Assembly: GCA_008375315.1 (NCBI GenBank)
Contig: CP032507.1
Location: forward strand, 3,930,071 to 3,994,070
Length of the DNA: 64,000 bases
Direction: 5' to 3'
Origin: Ectothiorhodospiraceae bacterium BW-2
Lineage (GTDB): Bacteria > Pseudomonadota > Gammaproteobacteria > Thiohalomonadales > Thiohalomonadaceae
The translations under genes and the position numbers were made by a program. Each line of letters starts with the position of its first letter. Position 1 is the stretch's first letter. Positions 1 to 23,100 of this stretch are shown here, one piece after another. The notes under the pieces were generated by a model. That model made no database searches. It was not told the origin of the DNA and saw only the letters and a program-made list of their open reading frames with translations.

Positions 1-12020
<12,020 letters not shown>

Positions 12021-12130
12021 GACAACACCTGCTGCTTTAGTTTAAGTTAATTCAAGAATAATAGGATTTAATGAGAAGGCTACATTAATACACTATTAGG
12101 CCTACTCTGGGCACACTGTCGGTGTGGGGG
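12021..12130. other. Short spacer between the two giant genes
   Basis: These 110 bases lie between the end of the upstream giant gene and the start of copy 1. The half next to copy 1 is AT-rich and could hold a promoter, but no pair of boxes is convincing. A small CACAC/GTGTG hairpin near 12112-12126 lacks a T-run, so it is not called as a terminator. The two genes could be cotranscribed. Confidence 0.4.
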
Positions 12131-15100
12131 CTAATAATTCAGCACCATCGCCTCCTCTCCTTCGTTCTCAATTAGCTGCACAAACGGCAAGAGATCGGCA
12201 CTAGCTATATCGAATGGAGCATCAGCACGGCCACCCTCACCCGCGCCATGAGAGAGCCTCTCTAGCATTAGCTGACAGAGCGCCTCATCGGTCGTTATCA
12301 TCCCATCGGAGAGCAGCCGCTCCCCCGGTGCGAGCTCAAACAGCTCCTGCTCGCCAACGATCGGCTCCGGTGCGGGCCGCTCGGTCTGAATCTTCGCCAT
12401 CGCCTCCAAAAACTGCTGTTCAAAGTCGCTATCTGAGAGTTCAAACGCCCTATTTTGCTCGGCCTGTTGCAGCGTTTGCTGCTGTGCCTGACGCATTTGC
12501 GCCACAAATTCGTCCGCTTCGGTCGCCGATAGTGGGCAGGTGCGGTAGGCAAAAGCGGCATCGGCGGCGGTAGTGGTCGAGCCATCGGCTAGCTGCACGA
12601 CGCTCTGGCCATGGACAGTCACCCCCTCGACAGGATGCGCTAACTCGCCATCACTCACCAAGCCAATACGCGCTATACCCCATTCGGCCAGCGATTTCAC
12701 CTCTCCCGCTTCACTGATACCGTTACTGTTACCATCCTGCCAAATGGCAAATTCACTCCACTGGCTATCCTGATTATCAAGCCAGCCATCTTGATTGCTA
12801 TCAAAGACCGTTTGTAGCGCCTCCATGTCGGTTTTGGCATCAGGTGCATGGTCGGTAAAGACGAATTCTGAGCGATCGGTTATTTGGCTATCGCTGCCAA
12901 GATCGAGTACCAGTAGGCCATCGGTTGAGCCCATCCAGGCGGTGAGTTCGCCGTAACCATCACCGTTGTAGTCAAAGGTAGTGGTCGAGGCGGACAGAGC
13001 GATATAGTCGAGACCGTCTTGGTTGAGGTCGATGGTGACGGGAGAGACATAGACATAAATCGTAGTGTTATAAGTACTACTAGAAGAACCATCTGTAACG
13101 GTCAAGCCAAAAGGATAGCTACCCGATGTAGTTGGCGTACCTGATAGCGTGACATACCCGCTGGAGCCGCCCGTTGGCAAAGATGCGCTTAACCCGGGAG
13201 GGATAGAGCCAGATGATATAGAGGGTGTCACACTACTATTACTGTCTATATCGTAAAAATGGATCGAGGAGGAGTAGTAACTATTTACCGTTGCCGCAGT
13301 TGCTAGCGCGCCGGAAAAAAGTGGCGTATCATTCTCCCCGGTAATCGTAATCGTAATCTGTCCGATATCTAAGGCACCATTTCTATCACTCACCGTATAG
13401 TTAAAACTGTCGGTTACGGTCTGCCCAGAGGCAAGAGAATCATAATTTATAGAATAATCAACTGTACCATCCGAATAAAGTGTTAAAATACCCCAATTAC
13501 CCCCTATACCAGTTCCGGGCAGAACCTCTGCGCCATAGCTGTTCCCAACCCTAGTAACTGAGATAATATCTCCACTATTACTATCACTATCGTTACCAAG
13601 CACAGAAGCTAACGAGCCAACATAGTTTTCAGGTACCGTATAACTATCCGCAGTAGCAACGGGGGCACTATTAGAGCCAATGTCATTATACCCATTTATC
13701 GTGATAGTTACCGTCTGAGCCGTTCCATCGACAGAGTAGAGGGTAAAATGGTCAGATAGCGTCTGCCCACTACCTAAAGCATCTACCATTCTATGACTAT
13801 TATTGAGCGTATAACTCCAGCTCCCACCACTCTCTACCGAATAAGTCCCATAGCCATAGTAACTGCTGTAGTTAGTGATCGCTTGAAAAGAGTTATCGGG
13901 ATTGTCGGCATCGGTCGCAGTCGCTGTACCGTTAGTAAGGAAGGATGTATCTTCTGTCACACTACCTGAGAGGGTGCCACCAATGACAGCAGCATCGTTA
14001 GTACCCACTATCGTCACGGTTAGAACAGCACTATCACTAGCAGCAAGGGGACTACCGTTATCGGTGAAGGTATAGTTGAAGTAGTCAGTAAGCGTCTGAC
14101 CACTATTGAGTGCATTGATTGCTGCCGTGGCATTATCTATCACATAGCTATAACTGCCATCACTATTGAGCGTTAAGTTACCATAACTTCCCGCCAGAGG
14201 AGCACCTACCGTTCCAGCTGTACCACTATTTTCGCTACTTCCCACACGCACGGCGGTGATACTGCTACTATCACCCTCGATATCGCTGTAGGTGACACTA
14301 CCATTTACCGTGGTGATTCCGCTATTGCTAGAGGTTTCATAGATCGTGTTACTTGCATCATGAGCCACAGGCGCATCGTTAACCGCAACCATATTTATCG
14401 TTCGATCCGCTGTAACTACCCCCCCCTCACTATCGGTTAGTTGGTAGCGAATCGTCCGGCTGTTGCCGAGAGTACTGACGGTATCGGCGAAAACATTAGC
14501 AAACTGTAGTGATTGTAGTACTGTTTGGTAGTTAGCTAGCGTATCAGAGCCAGTCAGTGTCAACACCCTAGTGGCTGAATCGTAGCTTGCATGGATCGCC
14601 GTCGCGCCTAGCGTTACCGATAGCTCATCCCCACTCAGCCCACCGGCGACAATGGAAATTGTCGCCGAGGCGACCATCGGCGCACTGTCGGTATCGGTCA
14701 AGCGGAGAGTCGGTGCTACCGTAACGGCGGCACCGTTTTCAATAAACTCAACCACAGGAGTGAGCTGATAGTTACTTCCAACTAGAGCCGTTATTTGAGT
14801 AGGATCGCTCACCTGATTGAGATTAATCTGATACACCGCAGAGGGTAACAGCGTAGCGTCTCCTAGTGCTTGGCTCTGACTAAGCTGGCTATCCCAAGCG
14901 CGATAGGAGTACAGCTCGCCACTAAAGAAGGTTCCGCCAAAACCGTCCTGATTACCATCCACCGACGCGCCTAGCCGTTGAGTATCATCATTGTAGGCAC
15001 CTGATGAGGTGAGAGTACCCATCAGTACTAGTTGACCATCAACATAGATCTCGGTACCCCGACTCCCCATCGTAAAGAGCACGCGATGGAGGTTACCATC

Positions 15101-17113
15101 AGTTAGGGTTAACCCGTTGGTAGTTAACTCCTCAACACCACTAGTACCTCCCCACACTCTTGAATAGAGATTACCATCCTCTTTAACCACTAAGTGGCGA
15201 TCATGCGCTCCGGGGGCGGTTCGGTGCGTCCCCTCCTGTACCGAGAACAGCCCACCGCCACTGGTAGTACGAAACACAATTTCACGACTCATCTCACTAT
15301 CCGGTTCGCTGCGTGACCACATTAAATCGGTATCGACATTATCAGACGAGGGGCCGAGTGTCAGACCAGAGAACCAGATCTGGGTCGAATCATTCACATT
15401 AGCCACATCGATGGTAAACGATTGGTCAACATCGACCGTACCATCACTCACCCGCAAAGTCACCGCGTGACTGCCGACATGCTCCTGCATCGGTAGCCCG
15501 CTTAAAACGCCACTGGCGGCATCAAAGCTGAGCCAGCTCGGCAGAGTCACCGCGCTATAGGTAAGAGGGTCGCTATCGATATCGGTTGCAGCTAGAGTGT
15601 AGCTATAGGGGCTATCTTCGTTAACGCTAGTTACTGCGCTAGAGGTGATGAGTGGCGCATCGTTCACCATCGTCACCGAGGTGGTTAACGCCGTCCCACT
15701 CACCGAGACTACCGAAGCGACACCATCAATAGTCGTATCAAAAGTTTGCCGAACAGCACCGCTACTAAAGAGAGTCGGTGCCGAGTTATCCACCGCATGA
15801 ACCATCAGACTCCCCGGGGTACCGTGATAGTCGGCAACCGGCACAAAGCGCAACAGCGCCACACTATCCAACAATAGAGCAGCGCCCGTGCTAACCGCCA
15901 CCCCACTTACCGCATGCCAAGTTATACCACTATCGGTCGAGTATTGCCAGCTCCCCTCGTTAATCAGATTAGCTGCATCGCTCACAATGGCAACTCCCGC
16001 TAAACTATCGCCATCGGCATCGTTAAATAGAGCGGCAAAGAGATCACCCACCGAAGCCCCCGCAGGCGCCAAGCTATCTTCAGCCACCGCTGCCAGCATA
16101 GCACCACCACTGAATGTCGGCGCAGCGTTAACCGCTACCGTCACCGCTATCCCGCCAACCGCATTGTAGGCAAAGTTACGCACCGCGCCGTTATAGGCAC
16201 CGCTGCCATCCCCGACTGCTGCATCCACCGCCCAAGAGGGATCAACACCTGAGCTAGAGGCACCATTACCCACATAGGCTATCTCACCACTCCCTAAAGT
16301 GCGAATCGTCCATGAAGAGTTAGCACTACCGGTCGTCAACACCGGCGTAGCGCCGCTAGTGACCACATAATCTTGATCTCCATACCCCCCTGTAGGCGTC
16401 AACCCCTGAAGATCAAATAGACCAGTACTGAGGCTATTAATACCAGTAATCGCCCCTAGCGCCGACCCATCGCCACTACTAGTAGATAGGCCATCAATGA
16501 ACTGAATAAGCAGTGTGTCGGTCGGCGAGGCAATCGAATCATAACCGGTAATAAATAGCTTACCGCCCGCTGAAACATAGTTACTAAGATGAGTAAACAG
16601 CCCCGCATCGCTGTGCATATTTCCACTACCGTCCCCTGATGCAGACCAATAGACCGCATCATAACCAGAGAGATCACTTAACAGATAGGGGGTTGTCGTT
16701 GTAGTGACATCATAGTTGCCATCCACCACCGTAACGCTATGACCATCGCCCTGTAGCACCGTAACAATATTGCTATCGGCTCCCATATAGTCGGACACGA
16801 ACAAAAGAGTACTCGTACCACTACCACCCTTTGCCACTAGAGGGCCACCACTCCCCTGCGCCCCACTATTGCCATCAGAAAAGCGCCACTGTAGCTGATA
16901 ATCGGCAGAGTCAGCCAAAGAGCCACTGTAACTATACGCCAACGATTGCAGCGTCTCATCCACCTGGGGTTTGGTTACCCCTGCTGCAAAAGTGATCTGT
17001 AGCGTTCCACCAGAATGGGTAGTGACTGTACCAATCGGAGTTGAGTTGAGTGATAACGATGCACCTTCGCTTAATGCTGAGAGATTACCACTAGTAGAGA
17101 AGATATCGTTCAC
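12131..17113 (-). CDS. C-terminal half of giant surface protein, copy 2 (frameshifted from 17110-23364)
   Basis: This is a 1660-residue ORF opening at a GTG that overlaps the previous stop. It begins in the middle of a domain (NDIFSTSGNLSALSEG), and the matching start of that domain is the end of the upstream ORF, so it is very likely the second half of one protein. Order: ThuA/amidotransferase-like Rossmann segment (about 100-290), cadherin-like segment (330-490), putative Ig/CADG domain (490-575), LamG/concanavalin-like domain (580-750), VCBS-type repeats (about 900-1220), another CADG-like domain, then EF-hand/dockerin-like calcium motifs (DLNQDGLDY, DYNGDGYGE, DSNQDGWLD, DGNSNGISE at about 1400-1510), and a charged tail. 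Such ends are common in calcium-dependent adhesins exported by type I systems; that role is inferred. Confidence 0.8.
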   Translation of the reverse strand: MNDIFSTSGNLSALSEGASLSLNSTPIGTVTTHSGGTLQITFAAGVTKPQVDETLQSLAYSYSGSLADSADYQLQWRFSDGNSGAQGSGGPLVAKGGSGTSTLLFVSDYMGADSNIVTVLQGDGHSVTVVDGNYDVTTTTTPYLLSDLSGYDAVYWSASGDGSGNMHSDAGLFTHLSNYVSAGGKLFITGYDSIASPTDTLLIQFIDGLSTSSGDGSALGAITGINSLSTGLFDLQGLTPTGGYGDQDYVVTSGATPVLTTGSANSSWTIRTLGSGEIAYVGNGASSSGVDPSWAVDAAVGDGSGAYNGAVRNFAYNAVGGIAVTVAVNAAPTFSGGAMLAAVAEDSLAPAGASVGDLFAALFNDADGDSLAGVAIVSDAANLINEGSWQYSTDSGITWHAVSGVAVSTGAALLLDSVALLRFVPVADYHGTPGSLMVHAVDNSAPTLFSSGAVRQTFDTTIDGVASVVSVSGTALTTSVTMVNDAPLITSSAVTSVNEDSPYSYTLAATDIDSDPLTYSAVTLPSWLSFDAASGVLSGLPMQEHVGSHAVTLRVSDGTVDVDQSFTIDVANVNDSTQIWFSGLTLGPSSDNVDTDLMWSRSEPDSEMSREIVFRTTSGGGLFSVQEGTHRTAPGAHDRHLVVKEDGNLYSRVWGGTSGVEELTTNGLTLTDGNLHRVLFTMGSRGTEIYVDGQLVLMGTLTSSGAYNDDTQRLGASVDGNQDGFGGTFFSGELYSYRAWDSQLSQSQALGDATLLPSAVYQINLNQVSDPTQITALVGSNYQLTPVVEFIENGAAVTVAPTLRLTDTDSAPMVASATISIVAGGLSGDELSVTLGATAIHASYDSATRVLTLTGSDTLANYQTVLQSLQFANVFADTVSTLGNSRTIRYQLTDSEGGVVTADRTINMVAVNDAPVAHDASNTIYETSSNSGITTVNGSVTYSDIEGDSSSITAVRVGSSENSGTAGTVGAPLAGSYGNLTLNSDGSYSYVIDNATAAINALNSGQTLTDYFNYTFTDNGSPLAASDSAVLTVTIVGTNDAAVIGGTLSGSVTEDTSFLTNGTATATDADNPDNSFQAITNYSSYYGYGTYSVESGGSWSYTLNNSHRMVDALGSGQTLSDHFTLYSVDGTAQTVTITINGYNDIGSNSAPVATADSYTVPENYVGSLASVLGNDSDSNSGDIISVTRVGNSYGAEVLPGTGIGGNWGILTLYSDGTVDYSINYDSLASGQTVTDSFNYTVSDRNGALDIGQITITITGENDTPLFSGALATAATVNSYYSSSIHFYDIDSNSSVTPSISSGSIPPGLSASLPTGGSSGYVTLSGTPTTSGSYPFGLTVTDGSSSSTYNTTIYVYVSPVTIDLNQDGLDYIALSASTTTFDYNGDGYGELTAWMGSTDGLLVLDLGSDSQITDRSEFVFTDHAPDAKTDMEALQTVFDSNQDGWLDNQDSQWSEFAIWQDGNSNGISEAGEVKSLAEWGIARIGLVSDGELAHPVEGVTVHGQSVVQLADGSTTTAADAAFAYRTCPLSATEADEFVAQMRQAQQQTLQQAEQNRAFELSDSDFEQQFLEAMAKIQTERPAPEPIVGEQELFELAPGERLLSDGMITTDEALCQLMLERLSHGAGEGGRADAPFDIASADLLPFVQLIENEGEEAMVLNY

Positions 17114-20100
17114 ATTCGCCCCCCCTGGCGACTGATAGTGATCGAACTGCCACCATAATCGTTCAAGATATCCAATTCGATATCGTTCACCACCACATCG
17201 CTGAACATAATAAGCGGCCCTTCGCCCTCGCTGTAGTGAATCGTCCCCCCCGCCGCCGAAGTTAGCGTGGGGGCATCATTCACCCCCAAAACAGCCGATG
17301 TCGCCGCCGAAGTTAAACTTTCTAGCCTCGCCCCGCCGTCGGTATAACTGACGGTGACGCTGATTGTTTGACCGACTTCATTTTGAGTCGGGGTATAAGT
17401 TAACCCTGTCGCGCCGACAACTTCTGTACCTTCAACAAACCATTGGTAGCTGAACTCGCCTAAACCATCCTCATCAGCGATGGTGCTAGTATCGACGGTG
17501 AGAGTTTGGTCTTCGGTGGCTGTGCCGATGATGATTACGCTACCAGTGGGTAAATCGTTGACATTGGTCATGGCTGCAGTGGCGGCACTGGTAAGTGTTT
17601 CGATCGTGCCTTGGCCATCGGTATAACTGACGGTGACGCTGATCGTTTGGCCGACTTCGTTTTGAGTCAGGGTGTAAGTTGGGGCTGTTGCGCCGGTAAT
17701 GGCAGAGCCTCCGGCTAACCACTGGTAGCTGAACTCACCTAAACCATCTTCATCGGCGATAGTGCTGGTGTCGGCGGTTAGGATTTGATCTTCGGTGGCG
17801 GTGCCGGTGATGACCACACTGCCGCTGGGTAGATCGTTGACATTGGTGACGGCTACGGTAGCGGCACTGGTGAGGCTCTCAAGGGTGCCTTGGCCATCGG
17901 TATAACTGACGGTGACACTAATCGGTTGACCAACTTCAGCTTGAGTCAATGTGTAAGTTGAGGCTGTTGCGCCGGTAATGGCGGTGCCTCCGGCTAACCA
18001 TTGGTAGCTGAACTCGCCTAAACCATCTTCATCGGCGATAGTGCTGGTGTCGGCGGTTAGGATTTGATCTTCGGTGGCTGTACCGGTGATGATCACGCTG
18101 CCAGTCGGTAGATCGTTGACATTGGTGACGGCTGCGGTAGTGGCACTGGTGAGGCTCTCAAGGGTGCCTTGGCCATCGGTATAACTGACGGTAACGCTAA
18201 TCGCTGCTCCGACTTCAGCTTGGGTTAATGTGTAAGTTGAGGCTGTCGCGCCGGTAATGGCAGTGCCTCCGGCTAACCATTGGTAGCTGAACTCGCCTAA
18301 ACCATCTTCATCGGCAAGAGCGCTGGTATCGGAGGTTAGCGTTTGATCTTCGGTGGCGGTGCCGATGATGATTACGCTACCAGTGGGTAAATCGTTGACA
18401 TTGGTCACGGCTACAGTGGCGGCACTGGTAAGGGTTTCGATCGTGCCTTGGCCATCGGTATAACTGACGGTGACGCTGATCGTTTGGCCGACTTCGTTTT
18501 GAGTCAGGGTGTAAGTTGGGGCTGTTGCGCCGGTAATGGCAGAGCCTCCGGCTAACCATTGGTAGCTGAACTCGCCTAGAGCATCTTCGTCGGCAATAGT
18601 GCTGGTATCGGCGGTTAGTGTTTGATCTTCGGTGGCTGTGCCGGTGATGGTCACGCTGCCAGTCGGTAGATCGTTGACATTGGTGACGGCTGCAGTGGCG
18701 ATTGAGGTTAGGCTATCAACATTTCCTTGGCCATCAATGTAACTGACGGTGACACTAATCGGTTGACCGACTTCGTTTTGAGTCAGGGTGTAAGTTGGGG
18801 CTGTCGCGCCGGTAATGGCAGAGCCTCCGGCTAACCATTGGTAGCTGAACTCACCTAAACCATCTTCATCGGCGATAGTGCTGGTGTCGGCGGTGAGAGT
18901 TTGGTCTTCGGTGGCTGTGCCGGTGATGGTCACGCTGCCAGTCGGTAGATCGTTGACATTGGTGACGGCTGCAGTGGCGATTGAGGTTAGGCTATCAACA
19001 TTTCCTTGGCCATCAATGTAACTGACGGTGACACTAATCGGTTGACCGACTTCGTTTTGAGTCAGGGTGTAAGTTGGGGCTGTTGCGCCGGTAATGGCAG
19101 AGCCTCCGGCTAACCACTGGTAGCTGAACTCACCTAAACCATCTTCATCGGCGATAGTGCTGGTGTCGGCGGTTAGGATTTGATCTTCGGTGGCGGTGCC
19201 GGTGATGACCACACTGCCGCTGGGTAGATCGTTGACATTGGTGACGGCTACGGTAGCGGCACTGGTGAGGCTCTCAAGGGTGCCTTGGCCATCGGTATAA
19301 CTGACGGTGACACTAATCGGTTGACCAACTTCAGCTTGAGTCAATGTGTAAGTTGAGGCTGTTGCGCCGGTAATGGCGGTGCCTCCGGCTAACCATTGGT
19401 AGCTGAACTCGCCTAAACCATCTTCATCGGCGATAGTGCTGGTGTCGGCGGTTAGGATTTGATCTTCGGTGGCTGTACCGGTGATGATCACGCTGCCAGT
19501 CGGTAGATCGTTGACATTGGTGACGGCTGCGGTAGTGGCACTGGTGAGGCTCTCAAGGGTGCCTTGGCCATCGGTATAACTGACGGTAACGCTAATCGCT
19601 GCTCCGACTTCAGCTTGGGTTAATGTGTAAGTTGAGGCTGTCGCGCCGGTAATGGCAGTGCCTCCGGCTAACCATTGGTAGCTGAACTCACCTAAACCAT
19701 CTTCATCGGCGATAGTGCTGGTGTCGGCGGTGAGAGTTTGGTCTTCGGTGGCTGTGCCGGTGATGGTCACGCTGCCGATCGGTAAGTCGTTGACATTGGT
19801 GACGGCTGTGGTGGCGGCACTGGTAAGGGTTTCGATGGTGCCTTGGCCATCGGTATAACTGACGGTGACACTAATCGGTTGACCAACTTCAGCTTGAGTC
19901 AATGTGTAAGTTGAGGCTGTTGCGCCGGTAATGGCAGTGCCTCCAGCTAACCATTGGTAGCTGAACTCGCCTAAACCATCTTCATCGGCGATAGTGCTGG
20001 TGTCGGCGGTTAGGATTTGATCTTCGGTGGCGGTGCCGGTGATGACCACACTGCCGGTGGGTAGATCGTTGACATTGGTGACGGCTGCGGTAGTGGCACT

Positions 20101-23100
20101 GGTGAGGCTCTCAAGGGTGCCTTGGCCATCGGTATAACTGACGGTGACACTAATCGGTTGACCAACTTCAGCTTGAGTCAATGTGTAAGTTGAGGCTGTT
20201 GCGCCGGTAATGGCGGTGCCTCCGGCTAACCATTGGTAGCTGAACTCACCTAAACCATCTTCATCGGCAAGAGCGCTGGTATCGGCGGTTAGCGTTTGAC
20301 CTTCGGTGGCGGTGCCGGTGATGGCCACGCTGCCGGTCGGTAGATCGTTGACATTGGTGACGGCTGCAGTGGCGATTGAGGTTAGGCTATCAACATTTCC
20401 TTGGCCATCAATGTAACTGACGGTGACATTAATCGGTTGACCGACTTCGTTTTGAGTCAGGGTGTAAGTTGGGGCTGTCGCGCCGGTAATGGCAGTGCCT
20501 CCGGCTAACCATTGGTAGCTGAACTCACCTAAACCATCTTCATCGGCGATAGTGCTGGTGTCGGCGGTTAGGATTTGATCTTCGGTGGCGGTGCCGGTGA
20601 TGACCACACTGCCGGTGGGTAGATCGTTGACATTGGTGACGGCTGCGGTAGTGGCACTGGTGAGGCTCTCAAGGGTGCCTTGGCCATCGGTATAGCTGAC
20701 GGTGACGCTAATCGCTGCTCCAACTTCAGCTTGAGTCAATGTGTAAGTTGACGCTGTTGCGCTGGTAATGGCAGTGCCTCCGGCTAACCATTGGTAGCTA
20801 AACTCGCCTAAACCATCTTCATCTACGATAGCGCTGGTGTCGGCGGTGAGGGTCTCCCCTTGGCTGGCGGTGCCATTGAGCAATAGTGCTCCTGTTGGTG
20901 GCGAATTAACAGGCTCAGGCTCAGGCTCAGGCTCGGGTTCGGGTTCGGGTTCGGGCTCGGGCTCGGGCTCGGGTTCGGGCTCAGGCTCAGGCGTAGGCAC
21001 AAATGGGGTTGTGGGTGTTGGCGGGGTTACTGTTGTTGTCGGCGTTATAGGCGATATCACCGGTAGTTCAAAATTGTTGTTGCTCGCTGTCAAGTCACTG
21101 TTTGAGGGCGTGGGGCTACTGTTCGTTGCGGGTGTTGGTGTTGTGGTCTCTGCAACCGCCACTGTTTCATCGGTGATAGCTGTTGTGGTCGTATCGTTTT
21201 GAGCGGAAGTTACCGGTTCTTCCGTAGGCTCTGAGGTGGCTGGTGGTTCCGCCGGTGTTGTCTCTGCTGCGACCTCGCTCTCTGCTGGCGGTGGGGGTTC
21301 TGCGGCGGCAGTTGTCTCTTCTGGCGGCACTTCGGTTGCGGCTGTTTCTGGTTCGGGGTCGGTTTCAGTTTCGGGCTCTTCTGCGGCCACTTCGCTCTCT
21401 GCTGGGGCCTCTTCTGCGACCACTTCGCTCTCTGCCGGGGCCTCTTCTGTAGCTACTTCGGTCTCTGCTGGGGGCTCTTCTGTTGCAATGGCTTCTTCTG
21501 GTGCGGCTTCGGTCGCTGCTGGCTCTTCTGTGGGAGGTGCGGTGGTTGTTGCTGTTTCAATCGGGGCCGATTGGGGCGCGTCTGTTTCTGTTATGGCCGC
21601 GGCACTCTCGGCGGGCGGGGTTGTCGCTGGGCTTTCAGTTGTTGGGGTATTGGTTGTCGCGACCACGGGGGCGACGGGGTTCTGGCTGGCGATGAGGTTC
21701 TCTAGTTGGGGGGAGGAGGCTTCTAGGGTGGTGACGCTTTCGTCACCGCTGGCTAGGGCGGTTATCATCTGCTGTTCTGGGGTCGCGACGCCACTTTCGA
21801 CGCTGGCGCTCACCGCGGCGATGGTGTCGGCTTCGGTGGTGGCGTTGGTTACCGCCGCTTGTAAGTCGCTGCCACTGGCTAGGGCTTCGGTTAGGGCTTG
21901 TTGAAAGGTGCTGTTGTTTGGTGATGCGGGGCGACTCTCTCCTAGTACGGTCTCTATGTTCTCTCCACTCGCTAGGGCATTGGCTAGTTGGCTCTCGGCA
22001 CTCGGTTGGTTGACCGCTGCGGTGGTGGTGGTCACCGCTTCGGCGACTGCCGCCGCTTCGTTTAGGGCGCTTGCCGGTTCGGCTCCGCTGGCGAGGGCTT
22101 CGCTTAGCGCTTGTTGAAAGGCTGCGCCGCCACTCTGTTCTAGCTCGTTGAGTGCCTCTTCGGCGCTCTCGCCACCGCTGGCTAGGGCGGTTAGGAGTGG
22201 GTCGCCGTCGGTGAGGGTGCTCTGTTCGGCTGTCGTGGCTGCTGTTTCGGCCGCGATGGCCTGCGCCATTGCTTGTTGAAAGCTGTTACCCTCTTCTAAT
22301 GCGGCAACTAGGGTATCGGTCAGGGCGCTCTCTTCTGGCAGGGCGCTGCTGTCTCCGCTGGCGAGGGCTTGTAGTTGTGGGTCGGCTTCGCCGCTATCAC
22401 TGGCCATTTCGGCTTGCTGCTGCTGTTCTATGTTTGTCTCTGCGCTGTTAATCGCCTCGTCTATGCCGATGTCGCTCTCTGCCGAGAGCGATTGGCTCAG
22501 TTCGGTCGCCATTTGGGTTATCTGGTCTGGACTGAGGTCGGGAAATTGGGTCTGTAGCTGCTGTTGGAGATTTTCACCCGATGCTAGGGCCATCAGTAGT
22601 GCGTCGCTCGCTGAGAGTGGTTGCGCCGACCCACTATCGGCTTGGTCCATCTCGGCGGCGGCAGCCTCTGCCTCGGCAAGGGCGGCATCGATGTCGGCCC
22701 CTGAGCTAATCGCCTGTTGTAGCTGTTCGGTAAAGGTGCTGCTATCGGTCTCACCTTGGGCTTGTTGAAGCTGCTGTTCGACATCTTCGCCGCTTGCAAG
22801 GGCATCGAGTAGGCTCCCCTCGCGGCTCTCGCTCTCCACTTCGGCAAGTAACTGCTGCGCTAGCTGCTGTTCAGCAACCGCCTGTTGTAGTGCCTCTCCC
22901 GGAAGCTCCCCTTGCGAGAGCTGTTCGGCGATGCGGTTGATTAAGCTATCGCTGTCCAGAGTGGCATCGATGATCCCTTGCTGCTGTAGCGCCTCTATCA
23001 CCTCCTCTAGCGCTTCGCCATTGGCTAGGGCGGTGAGGAGTTGCAGTTCACTCTCCTGTTCAAGCACTTCTGCATCTATGTCTGTGATGGCGTTGGCCGA

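Noticed and set aside
12100-12130. Terminator after the copy 2 giant gene
   Set aside because: The hairpin arms are only five bases and no T-run follows.
12131-17113. Treating the GTG-started ORF as an independent gene
   Set aside because: It starts mid-domain, and the missing half of the domain is the end of the upstream ORF; a one-base shift in the C7 tract explains the split better.
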